Below, in pieces: positions 7,487-15,234 of a stretch of DNA of 64,000 nucleotides. The notes beneath the pieces were generated by a model. That model searched no databases. It saw nothing but the letters and a program-made list of their open reading frames with translations, and was not told the DNA's origin. The stretch is taken from positions 1-64,000 of the forward strand of contig CAKVOK010000009.1 of NCBI GenBank assembly GCA_934792465.1. The letters are read 5' to 3'. The position numbers and the translations under genes were made by a program. This DNA comes from an uncultured Clostridia bacterium (GTDB lineage Bacteria > Bacillota > Clostridia > RUG12999). Every line of letters starts with the position of its first letter. The first letter of the stretch is position 1.

Positions 7487-9035
7487 ACTGATTGTTGTTG
7501 ATGACGAGCAGATTATAAGAGAGGGCATAGCCTCCATGAAATGGGAGAAAATCGGCGTAACCTGCGTTTCCTCGGCAGGCGACGGCATGAACGCAATGGA
7601 CAAAATCAAGGAGCATAAACCCGATATTGTAATATCGGACATACGTATGCCGGGGTATGACGGAATGTGGCTCATAGAGCAGATACACAACCTGATGCCG
7701 AAAACAAGGATAGTGCTGCTTTCCGGCTACAACGAATTTGAATACGCACAAAAGGCGATAAAATACAGAGTAAGCGAATATGTGCTGAAGCCCGTCAGAC
7801 CGGATAAGCTGACGGCGGTCGTGGAGAAAATAAAGCTTGAAATCGAGCGTGAGAGGGAAAACGAAATGCGGCTCGAAAGCTACAGGGAATATCTGCTGAG
7901 CAGCCGCTGCTTTCTGAAATCGTGGTTTCTGAATTGCATAGAAACGGGCAAAACAAAGAAAATTTCGGATATTTTCGGCATAGATTGCGAAAACGGCGGT
8001 TTCTGCGCTCTTACGGTGAAATTTGAGGATATATCTGGCGACGACGATGATTTTAATATGTTCGCAATATACAGCGAGCTGGAAATGGTAGCAAAGGCAA
8101 AATGCGAAAAGGAATATGCGTCCTTTTTCAACGGCGATACGATAACATACGTTTTCCCCCTGCCGAAAGAGGGAATAAATATGATTTTTGATATTGCGGG
8201 AGCGCTGAAAAGCTATCTTGATTATAATTATTCCGGTGTGTATACGATAGGCATAGGCAGCGAAGCGAAAAACGCAAGCGGGATACCGCTGAGCGTAAAG
8301 GGGTCGGAAAATGCCTGCGAATACAGATTTTATATAGGCGACAGGCAAATTATATTCATATCGGATATAGAACCGCTGAAATCAACGGGCAGCCGTCATA
8401 CAAAGGAATATGAACAGTATTCCATAGCTATAAAAAACGGCAGCGAGGAAATGCTGAAGGAAATCCTGGACAAGCTTTTTAACTCCATGATTGCGGACGT
8501 AGAAAGCGTTGATATAGTAAAGAGGGTGTGCCTTGAACTGCTTGTCAGAACGACAACGGCAACATATGAGCTGGGCATGAATCCCGATATGCTGTTCAAA
8601 AATACCGATATATGGTCGGTTATAAACAAATGCAACACGATTCGGGGACTGCACGAGCTTCTTTTGAACGTAAACCGTGTTTTGATTTCCGAAGTTATGG
8701 GAAGAAAGGAAAAAATCAACAAGAGCATAACGCAGCAGGCGGTGAAGATAATAGAAGAGCAGTATTGCCTCGGAATATCGCTTGAAAAGGTTGCGGAGCA
8801 GGTGTATCTCTCGCCGAATTACCTCAGCATGGTGTTCAGCAAGGACATGGGAATGACGTTCAAGGACTATTTAATATCCGTGAGAATCAAAAAGTCTATG
8901 GAACTTCTGAAGGACAGGAATTTGAAGATATATCAGGTTGCGGAAATGGTGGGGTATGCCGACTGGAGATATTTCAGCGAGGTATTCAAAAAGTATACGG
9001 GTTTAACTCCGGCGGCATACCGTGCGGAAAATTAA
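7479..9035 (+). CDS. Response regulator with AraC-type DNA-binding domain, YesN type
   Basis: A 518-residue partner of the upstream kinase. The N-terminal receiver domain shows the acidic pair in VVDDEQ, the phospho-acceptor Asp54 in DIVISDIRMPG and Lys105 in YVLKPVRP. A long middle region of about 280 residues without a recognised motif follows, as in other YesN proteins. The last 100 residues contain two helix-turn-helix motifs, with LEKVAEQVYLSPNYLSMVFS and a terminal YFSEVFKKYTGLTPAAYR. It probably activates the transporter and hydrolase genes downstream; paired direct repeats with the same spacing sit before three transcription units of this locus, including its own. Confidence 0.93.
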   Translation: MIKLIVVDDEQIIREGIASMKWEKIGVTCVSSAGDGMNAMDKIKEHKPDIVISDIRMPGYDGMWLIEQIHNLMPKTRIVLLSGYNEFEYAQKAIKYRVSEYVLKPVRPDKLTAVVEKIKLEIERERENEMRLESYREYLLSSRCFLKSWFLNCIETGKTKKISDIFGIDCENGGFCALTVKFEDISGDDDDFNMFAIYSELEMVAKAKCEKEYASFFNGDTITYVFPLPKEGINMIFDIAGALKSYLDYNYSGVYTIGIGSEAKNASGIPLSVKGSENACEYRFYIGDRQIIFISDIEPLKSTGSRHTKEYEQYSIAIKNGSEEMLKEILDKLFNSMIADVESVDIVKRVCLELLVRTTTATYELGMNPDMLFKNTDIWSVINKCNTIRGLHELLLNVNRVLISEVMGRKEKINKSITQQAVKIIEEQYCLGISLEKVAEQVYLSPNYLSMVFSKDMGMTFKDYLISVRIKKSMELLKDRNLKIYQVAEMVGYADWRYFSEVFKKYTGLTPAAYRAEN

Positions 9036-9041
9036 ATTGAT

Positions 9042-9103
9042 TAAGAAAACCTACAAAGAAATAAGTTTATCCGATTTTCAAAAAAGAAATAATGATATAT
9101 AAT
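9042..9103 (+). promoter_or_regulatory. Promoter with paired TAAG repeats before the first binding-protein gene
   Basis: TAAGAAAACCT at 9042 and TAAGTTTATCC at 9062 are 20 bp apart. After the second TAAGTT come 7 nt, -35 TTTTCA (9075-9080), 17 bp and -10 TATAAT (9098-9103). The stretch 9042-9081 matches 25224-25263 at 31 of 40 positions without gaps. The weak -35 next to the repeat suggests dependence on an activator, most simply the YesN-type regulator just upstream. Confidence 0.75.
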
Positions 9104-9135
9104 ATTTATGGAAGCATAAATGGATTGGAGGAAGA

Positions 9136-10272
9136 ATGAAAAAGCTGCTTTTGATATGCACCGCCGCATTGATTCTGTTCAGCGGCTGTACAAATGAAAA
9201 AAGAACGGAGAAAGTTTCGGGACGCAGCGTTACGCTGACCGTAATGTGTCCGAAAAAGTATGCGAAAATGTATAACAAGTGCATTAAAATGTATGAGGAC
9301 GAGCATACGAATATAAGAATCAACTGTGTGGAGCTGAACGGCGGAGACGATAAGATTTACGATATGTATTCCGCACCGCTCTATGCAGGGCAGGATTACA
9401 TAGATATATTTTTGATTGACAGCGTTTGGACGGCGGGCTTTGCGGAAAAAGGCTTTATAGATGAGCTTTCGGAGAATGGGGAAAAATTTGACGAAACGGC
9501 ATATGATATGTGCGTTTGGAACGGAAAGTGCTATGCTTTGCCGATTTTCATGGAAACCGACTGCATATATTACAGACGCGATTTGATAGAAAATCCGCCG
9601 AAAAGCTTTGATGAGTGGCAGAATGTCTGCGAAAAGGCGGTTGCGGAGGGGAAAGCCGAAATACCGTATCTTATGTATTCGGGCGATGATGAGGAAAGTC
9701 TGCTGAAATTTTATGAATTTAAGCTTGCGGAGAATGAAAACGCATTGGAAAAATATATGCAGTGGGCGAAATACTCTGCGGAGGATGACGGCGAAACGGT
9801 TATAAAGAAATTTAAAATGGGCAAGGCTGCCGCAATGATAGAAAGCACCTTTACAAAAAACAAGCTGAAAACGGACGATTCGCTTGTGGGGCTTTCGACG
9901 GCCGCAGCACTTCTGCCGAAAGATCAAAACGGAGAGGAAACATCGGTAATAAAGACTCTGGCGCTGAGCCTGAACAAGCACGGCAAAAACAAAAAAGAAG
10001 CAAAACGGTTTATGGAATACATGACAAGTGCGGATATACAAAAATATGCGGCGACGGAATGGAATGCGATACCTGCGGTGCCGCAGGTATATGAGGATTA
10101 CAGAATCATAGAGGACAATCCTTATCTTGCGGAGATAAACGAAAATCCCGCATTGCTGAGAAAACGGGAAAGCTCTGCGGACTATATGCAGAAATCCGCA
10201 GAAAACAGAGAGCTTTTCAAAAAAATGAAAAAAGGCGAACAAGCAGAAATGCTTGAAATATATATACAATAA
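9136..10272 (+). CDS. Solute-binding lipoprotein of a sugar ABC transporter (first copy)
   Basis: A 378-residue family-1 extracellular solute-binding protein. The lipoprotein signal ends at FSGC with the lipidated Cys18. The body shows the usual features: AGQDYIDIFLIDSVWTAGFA near residue 100, a cytosol-free substrate cleft region ending LPIFMETDCIYYRRD, and a C-terminal lobe with HGKNKKEAKRFMEYM. It would capture oligosaccharides outside the membrane. It lies 5' of two permease genes that are followed by a second, larger and unrelated-looking binding protein. It may therefore serve the importer, or act as a co-sensor for the YesM-type kinase upstream. No ATPase gene is nearby; such systems often share one encoded elsewhere. 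Confidence 0.88.
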   Translation: MKKLLLICTAALILFSGCTNEKRTEKVSGRSVTLTVMCPKKYAKMYNKCIKMYEDEHTNIRINCVELNGGDDKIYDMYSAPLYAGQDYIDIFLIDSVWTAGFAEKGFIDELSENGEKFDETAYDMCVWNGKCYALPIFMETDCIYYRRDLIENPPKSFDEWQNVCEKAVAEGKAEIPYLMYSGDDEESLLKFYEFKLAENENALEKYMQWAKYSAEDDGETVIKKFKMGKAAAMIESTFTKNKLKTDDSLVGLSTAAALLPKDQNGEETSVIKTLALSLNKHGKNKKEAKRFMEYMTSADIQKYAATEWNAIPAVPQVYEDYRIIEDNPYLAEINENPALLRKRESSADYMQKSAENRELFKKMKKGEQAEMLEIYIQ

Positions 10273-10319
10273 TATCGTCGGACGGTTTGATGTTGTTCGG
10301 CGGTCTTAGGGCGAAAGGA

Positions 10320-11270
10320 ATGGTTAAGACTATGAACAAGATTAAAAACTGTTCATTTGCAAAGGAGTTTGTCAAAAACAAGGCATTGTTTTTGATGCTG
10401 CTCCCGGGAACACTGCTGCTTATTATGTTCAGTTATCTGCCTATGGGCGGCGTTACGATTGCGTTTAAGCAGATTAACTACGGACTCGGAATTTGGAAAA
10501 GTCCGTGGGTGGGACTGAGCAATTTCAAGTTTTTGTTTTCCACGGAGGATTGGTTTATAATCACGAGAAATACGCTGCTTTATAATGTTTCGTGGCTTTT
10601 TGCCGGTCTTTTTCTGGCGGTTGCGATAGCCATAGGCTTGAGTCAGATAAAGCAAAAAAGAATGTGCAAGTTTTATCAGAGCGTTATGATATTGCCGTAT
10701 TTTCTGTCATGGGTAATAATCAGCTATGTTGTGCTTGCTTTTTTGAATACGGAGCACGGAATGATGAACACGTCCGTTATGCCGATGCTCGGCAAAAAGC
10801 CCGTAAGCTGGTATACGGAAACGAAGCCCTGGCCGTTCATACTTACCATAGTAAACCTTTGGAAATATGCCGGCTACAACAGCGTTGTCTATCTTGCGGC
10901 GATAGTCGGCATAGACAAAACGCTGTACGAAGCGGCGGCGATAGACGGCGCAACACGCTGGCAGCAGATAAGACATATTACAATACCGTCCATAACATCT
11001 CTTATGATAATAATGTCGATTATGGCAGTCGGAAAAATATTCAATGCGGATTTCGGACTTTTTTATCAGGTTCCGCTTCAGTCCGGCGCATTATACCCAG
11101 TTACAAACGTTATAGATACATATGTATATACAATGCTTAAATCGGCGGGAAACAGCAGCGTCGGAATGTCTGCGGCAACGGGGCTCTATCAGTCGCTCTG
11201 CGCATTTATACTTGTAATCGTTACAAACCTGATAGTGCGGAGAATAGACGAGGACAGTGCATTGTTTTAA
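10320..11270 (+). CDS. ABC transporter permease, LplB type
   Basis: A membrane protein of about 316 residues with six predicted helices, the first covering LFLMLLPGTLLLIMFSY. The cytoplasmic ATPase-contact loop is present as YEAAAIDGATRWQQIRHI. The family signature FSYLPMGGVTIAFKQINY near the N-terminus marks the LplB/polysaccharide permease group. The start is uncertain: the ATG at 10320 has AGGG 8 nt upstream, while the ATG at 10332 has GGA 12 nt upstream. It pairs with the YtcP-type permease downstream to form the import channel. Confidence 0.92.
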   Translation: MVKTMNKIKNCSFAKEFVKNKALFLMLLPGTLLLIMFSYLPMGGVTIAFKQINYGLGIWKSPWVGLSNFKFLFSTEDWFIITRNTLLYNVSWLFAGLFLAVAIAIGLSQIKQKRMCKFYQSVMILPYFLSWVIISYVVLAFLNTEHGMMNTSVMPMLGKKPVSWYTETKPWPFILTIVNLWKYAGYNSVVYLAAIVGIDKTLYEAAAIDGATRWQQIRHITIPSITSLMIIMSIMAVGKIFNADFGLFYQVPLQSGALYPVTNVIDTYVYTMLKSAGNSSVGMSAATGLYQSLCAFILVIVTNLIVRRIDEDSALF

Positions 11271-11298
11271 TCGAATAATCTATATAGAGGTGGTAAAG

Positions 11299-12189
11299 TT
11301 GAAACTTAATAAAACAGAAGCAATGGACGTAATACTTCATGTTGTATTTATCCTTGCCGTAATAATAAGCCTGTATCCGATATTGCTGGTTCTCGGCGTA
11401 TCGCTTTCGTCGGAAAAGAGCATAGTCGAATACGGATATAAAATGATACCGAAGCAGATAAGCTCGGACGCATACAAATATATATGGCAGTCCAAAAATA
11501 CGATTTTGCGTGCATACGGAGTAACGATATTCACAACGGTTTTCGGTACGGTATGCAGCGTTATGGCGGTTGCGCTGTATGCGTATCCGCTTTCGCGAAA
11601 GGATTTTAAATACAGAAAATTCTTTTCGTTTCTGGCATTGTTTACAATGCTGTTTCATGCCGGTATGGTGCCGTGGTACATAGTGTGCACACAGGTGCTG
11701 CATATACAAAATACGATATGGGCAATGATATTGCCGTACATAATGAACGCATGGTATGTGCTGATAATGAGAACGTTTTTCATAACGGCGATTCCTGCGG
11801 CACTCATAGAATCGGCGAAGCTGGAGGGGGCGAGCGAGGGTATTATATTTGCGAAGATTGTTATGCCGCTTTCGTTGCCGGGACTTGCCACGATAGGACT
11901 TTTCGCAGTGTTCCAGTATTGGAACGACTGGTGGCTGCCGCTTATGCTGACAACACGCCGGGAGCTTTCCAATTTGCAGTTCCTGCTTCAGAGTATGATT
12001 TCGAATATAGAAATGCTCACGCAGAACAGCGAATATGTGAGCAGCTCGATATCGCAGCTTGCCAATATGCCGAAAGAGGGAGCGAGAATGGCGCTGTGCA
12101 TGATTTCCATAGGACCTTTGGTGCTTGCGTATCCGTTTTTCCAGAAATATTTTGTGAGCGGACTTACGGTCGGAGCGGTTAAGGAATAA
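11299..12189 (+). CDS. ABC transporter permease, YtcP type
   Basis: A permease of about 296 residues, the second half of the importer. Predicted helices include VIISLYPILLVLGVSLS and several later ones. The ATPase-contact loop reads IESAKLEGASEGIIFAKI, with Leu-Glu-Gly in place of the more usual Ile-Asp-Gly. The start is taken as the TTG at 11299, which follows GAGGTGG at a good distance; an in-frame ATG at 11257 lies inside the previous gene and lacks a site. It ends with the family-typical FVSGLTVGAVKE. Confidence 0.92.
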   Translation: MKLNKTEAMDVILHVVFILAVIISLYPILLVLGVSLSSEKSIVEYGYKMIPKQISSDAYKYIWQSKNTILRAYGVTIFTTVFGTVCSVMAVALYAYPLSRKDFKYRKFFSFLALFTMLFHAGMVPWYIVCTQVLHIQNTIWAMILPYIMNAWYVLIMRTFFITAIPAALIESAKLEGASEGIIFAKIVMPLSLPGLATIGLFAVFQYWNDWWLPLMLTTRRELSNLQFLLQSMISNIEMLTQNSEYVSSSISQLANMPKEGARMALCMISIGPLVLAYPFFQKYFVSGLTVGAVKE

Positions 12190-12217
12190 ATTTTTTTTAA
12201 GAAAGGGAGAATTAATA

Positions 12218-13711
12218 ATGAAAAAAACAAGATTGGTCAGTGCGGCTCTTGCGGTCGCAATGGCGGCAGCGGCATTTTCGGGCTGCGGTGCGAAAAAGGA
12301 TACGGCTTGGGAGGACCCGAAAGCATTGCCGAAGGACGGCTATGAAATCAACTGGTATTTTTACGGCGAGCCTCAGAGCGATACGACTGCCGTAGAACAG
12401 AAAATCAACGAATACCTTAAAGACAAAATCAATGCTACGGTTAAGCTCAACAGACTTACGAGCAGTCAGTATTCGCAGAAGATGAACGCCATGATAGCCG
12501 CAGGCGAATATTACGATATTTGCTTTACGGCAAACTGGATGCTTTCATATGCAACAACGGCGGCGAACGGCGCATGGCTGCCGCTTGACGATTATCTGGA
12601 CGATTATATGCCGAAAACAAAAGAAATCATCGGCGACGACATTTTGAACAACACACGTGTAAACGGAAAAATATACGGTATTCCGGCAATGAAAGAAATG
12701 GCTACCGCAAAGGGCATAGCATACAGAAAGGATATTGCCGAGAAATACAACATAGATATGACGAAAGTGAAAAATCTCGACGATTTAAAGGAAATCCTGA
12801 AATTCGTACAGTCTAAAGAACCGGATATGCAATATCCGATAGACTGGCCGAGCAACGACAGAAAGCCGACTACTCTCGAAAGATTCGAGCCTATTGCGGC
12901 AAGCGTGGGATTTGAATGTATCGACCCCGAAAACAATGTATACAGCGAAAAAATCATACACAGCGCATTCAGTGAAAACATGGAAAAGGCTTATTACAAG
13001 GCGCGTGAATTTTATACGGACGGACTTATCAAAAAAGACGTCCTGACGGCAAAGGATTTCGACCAAAGACTGAAAAGCGGCAAGGTATTCGCATACATAG
13101 AGCATTTGAAACCCGGCAAGGTTGAAGAAGTGAGCCGTGATTTCAGCTTCAAGCTCGGCGCGGTTCAGCTCACAAACCCCGTAATGGACAGAAACGCAGG
13201 CACAGGATCTATGATGTCGGTATCGGCAAAATCGAAAAATCCGGCACGTGCGATGAAATTCCTGGAGCTTATGAACTCCGATAAATACCTTAACAACCTC
13301 GTTGTATTCGGTATAGAGGGCAAACATTACAACAAGCTTGACGATAATACGGTTAAGGTAATCCCGAACAGCGGATATACGCTTTCGGAAAGCCAGTGGA
13401 TGATGGGCAACGTATTCTTAAACTACCTTACGGAGGGCGAAAACCCCGATAAAATTCAGCTTTTGAAGGAATTTAACAAGGAAGCTACAAAACCGTGCTT
13501 CTACGGATTCGTGTTCGATTCCACACCGGTACAGCAGCAGATTGCGGCAGTAAAGACGGTCGAGGAGCAGTACGGCGCACTCGTAAGCTGCGGCGCAACA
13601 GACGTTGAACCTACGCTTACGGAATTCAGAGAAAAGCTTAAAAAAGCGGGCGTTCAGGATATTATAGACGAGGTACAGAAACAGTACGACGCATTCAAGG
13701 CGAAAAAATAA
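12218..13711 (+). CDS. Solute-binding lipoprotein of a sugar ABC transporter (second copy)
   Basis: A 497-residue LipO-type extracellular binding protein. The signal peptide ends in the lipobox AFSGC. The mature part begins EINWYFYGEPQ and runs through YYDICFTANWM and a C-terminal lobe with SKNPARAMKFLELMNSDKYL. It follows the two permeases by 28 bp with a good ribosome site, which is the normal gene order for this transporter class, so it is the more likely main receptor of the importer. A strong hairpin follows the gene and may lower expression of the downstream genes. Confidence 0.92.
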   Translation: MKKTRLVSAALAVAMAAAAFSGCGAKKDTAWEDPKALPKDGYEINWYFYGEPQSDTTAVEQKINEYLKDKINATVKLNRLTSSQYSQKMNAMIAAGEYYDICFTANWMLSYATTAANGAWLPLDDYLDDYMPKTKEIIGDDILNNTRVNGKIYGIPAMKEMATAKGIAYRKDIAEKYNIDMTKVKNLDDLKEILKFVQSKEPDMQYPIDWPSNDRKPTTLERFEPIAASVGFECIDPENNVYSEKIIHSAFSENMEKAYYKAREFYTDGLIKKDVLTAKDFDQRLKSGKVFAYIEHLKPGKVEEVSRDFSFKLGAVQLTNPVMDRNAGTGSMMSVSAKSKNPARAMKFLELMNSDKYLNNLVVFGIEGKHYNKLDDNTVKVIPNSGYTLSESQWMMGNVFLNYLTEGENPDKIQLLKEFNKEATKPCFYGFVFDSTPVQQQIAAVKTVEEQYGALVSCGATDVEPTLTEFREKLKKAGVQDIIDEVQKQYDAFKAKK

Positions 13712-13723
13712 CAGAAAAGGTCA

Positions 13724-13762
13724 GCGGCGGAAATTGCGAATTTTATCAGGGGTTTCCGCCGC
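13724..13762 (+). terminator. Hairpin after the second binding-protein gene
   Basis: A perfect 10-bp inverted repeat (GCGGCGGAAA at 13724, TTTCCGCCGC at 13753) with a 19-nt loop. The tail has only short T runs, so it is more likely a partial terminator or mRNA-protecting hairpin. It would let transporter genes be expressed more than the surface-protein genes downstream. Confidence 0.6.
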
Positions 13763-13792
13763 AGCTTTCAAATACGGTTATGAGGTGACGTT

Positions 13793-15220
13793 ATGATTAA
13801 ACGCATATTTGCGGCAATATTTGCATTTGCGGCGGTTCTCGGCAGCGTATCTGCCGCAGAAACGGAAAGGAAATACAATTATAAAATATCATTTGAAAAT
13901 ACAAGCGATTTTGTTCAGCTGTACGGCTGGGCATCGGGAAAGCAGCAGCACGATGGCTATCCCGAACCGCCGAAGCCTACGGCGACCGTGGTGGCGGACG
14001 GGAAATACGGCAGCGGATATAAGATAACGAACCCCGGATTTTATTGCGACCAGCTGTACGGAGTCGCATGGAGAATGGGACTTCAGACTGTAATAACTCC
14101 GCAAAGCGGAGCGGCAAGCGAAACATTTGTTGATTATATGAAAGATGTATCAAACGTGAATTTTTGGATTAAAGCTCCGTATTCGGAATATCTTGTGGGA
14201 AAAACAAGAGATGTGCGTTTTCAGTTTGAAACGGATTTGGGAACGTTTACGGCGATTATGAAGCTTGAAAATACCGGTGACTGGCAGTATGTTCAGATTC
14301 CCATGTCGGTGTTTAAAAAGGGAACAACGAGCATGGAGGACGTTGTTTATTCGATAACTCAGTATAAAGCGATTTTATTTAATTTGAAAAATGACCAGAA
14401 CTATTTCGGAAGAAAGCCGGAAGCGCCGAAGCTCCTTGAGGACGGTACATACTACTGCCCGACATGGGAAAATCCGTGGGACGAACCCATTATTGTGGAC
14501 GAGCTTGTGTTCGACCGCTCAAATTTGTTTAATCAAGCGGTAAACAGACCGTCCATAGGCGAAGAAGACGATTTTACAAATTCCGAAATCGGTGAAATTT
14601 ATATAGATAACAAACCCGTAAAATTTAAGGTGAAAAGCGGAAATGTGATAGATATTCCGATGCCGGCGGCAACGGAGAGGATAACGGAGAATACACTGCG
14701 TGCGGAGGGAAAATCCAAGACAGTTGCAAACGATTTCTTTGCCGATTCCGTGATATACGGCAGCGAGCAGCTGAAAACGGGCGCAGAGTGCGTTTTCACA
14801 CCGCCGGAAGCATTTCCGGGTACGGGAAAAATTACGGTAACTGCGGCGAATGCGGAAGCCGTGACGGAATATACGGTGAATTTTTATGTGCGTGAACCGA
14901 TTATACCCGACGAAAAGAGCATAGTCGGAATAGAAACGGAAGGACAAATTTCCGCCGGAAAGAAAAATATCTCGGTAAATATTGCAAACGAGGGAAAAGA
15001 AGAGAAAAATGCGGCAGTGATTGCCGTTGTGTATAACAAAGCAAGCGGTGCGGTCAAATCAATCGGAATGTGTGAAAAAGCAGTCGGAGCGGAAAGCTCG
15101 GAGGCGTTTGAAATCTCGGTTGAGATACCGCAGGACGGCGATTGTTTTGTAAAGCTGTTTACGTTTGATTCGGCGGCGCAGATGAACAAGCTTGCGGAAA
15201 CAATCGTAATAGGCAGATGA
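13793..15220 (+). CDS. Secreted carbohydrate-binding-like protein
   Basis: A 475-residue protein with a signal peptide cleaved near VSAAE. Residues about 25-235 form a beta-rich domain with features of a galactose-binding-like module (VNFWIKAPYSEYL, DWQYVQIPMSVF). A middle beta segment and a C-terminal domain of about 95 residues follow. That last domain, ending FVKLFTFDSAAQMNKLAE, resembles the C-terminal domain of five other secreted proteins in this window. No catalytic motif is seen. It overlaps the region just before the GH5 gene and probably binds the same polysaccharide. The exact family is not recognised. Confidence 0.7.
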   Translation: MIKRIFAAIFAFAAVLGSVSAAETERKYNYKISFENTSDFVQLYGWASGKQQHDGYPEPPKPTATVVADGKYGSGYKITNPGFYCDQLYGVAWRMGLQTVITPQSGAASETFVDYMKDVSNVNFWIKAPYSEYLVGKTRDVRFQFETDLGTFTAIMKLENTGDWQYVQIPMSVFKKGTTSMEDVVYSITQYKAILFNLKNDQNYFGRKPEAPKLLEDGTYYCPTWENPWDEPIIVDELVFDRSNLFNQAVNRPSIGEEDDFTNSEIGEIYIDNKPVKFKVKSGNVIDIPMPAATERITENTLRAEGKSKTVANDFFADSVIYGSEQLKTGAECVFTPPEAFPGTGKITVTAANAEAVTEYTVNFYVREPIIPDEKSIVGIETEGQISAGKKNISVNIANEGKEEKNAAVIAVVYNKASGAVKSIGMCEKAVGAESSEAFEISVEIPQDGDCFVKLFTFDSAAQMNKLAETIVIGR

Positions 15221-15234
15221 AAGGAACGGTAGTT

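Noticed and set aside
9106..10269. A 387-codon open frame on the minus strand
   Set aside because: It lies wholly antisense to the solute-binding lipoprotein gene and has a low-complexity Phe/Tyr/Arg-rich product typical of a shadow frame.
10592..11140. A 182-codon frame inside the LplB-type permease
   Set aside because: Same-strand frame-shifted shadow of the permease; no similarity recognised.
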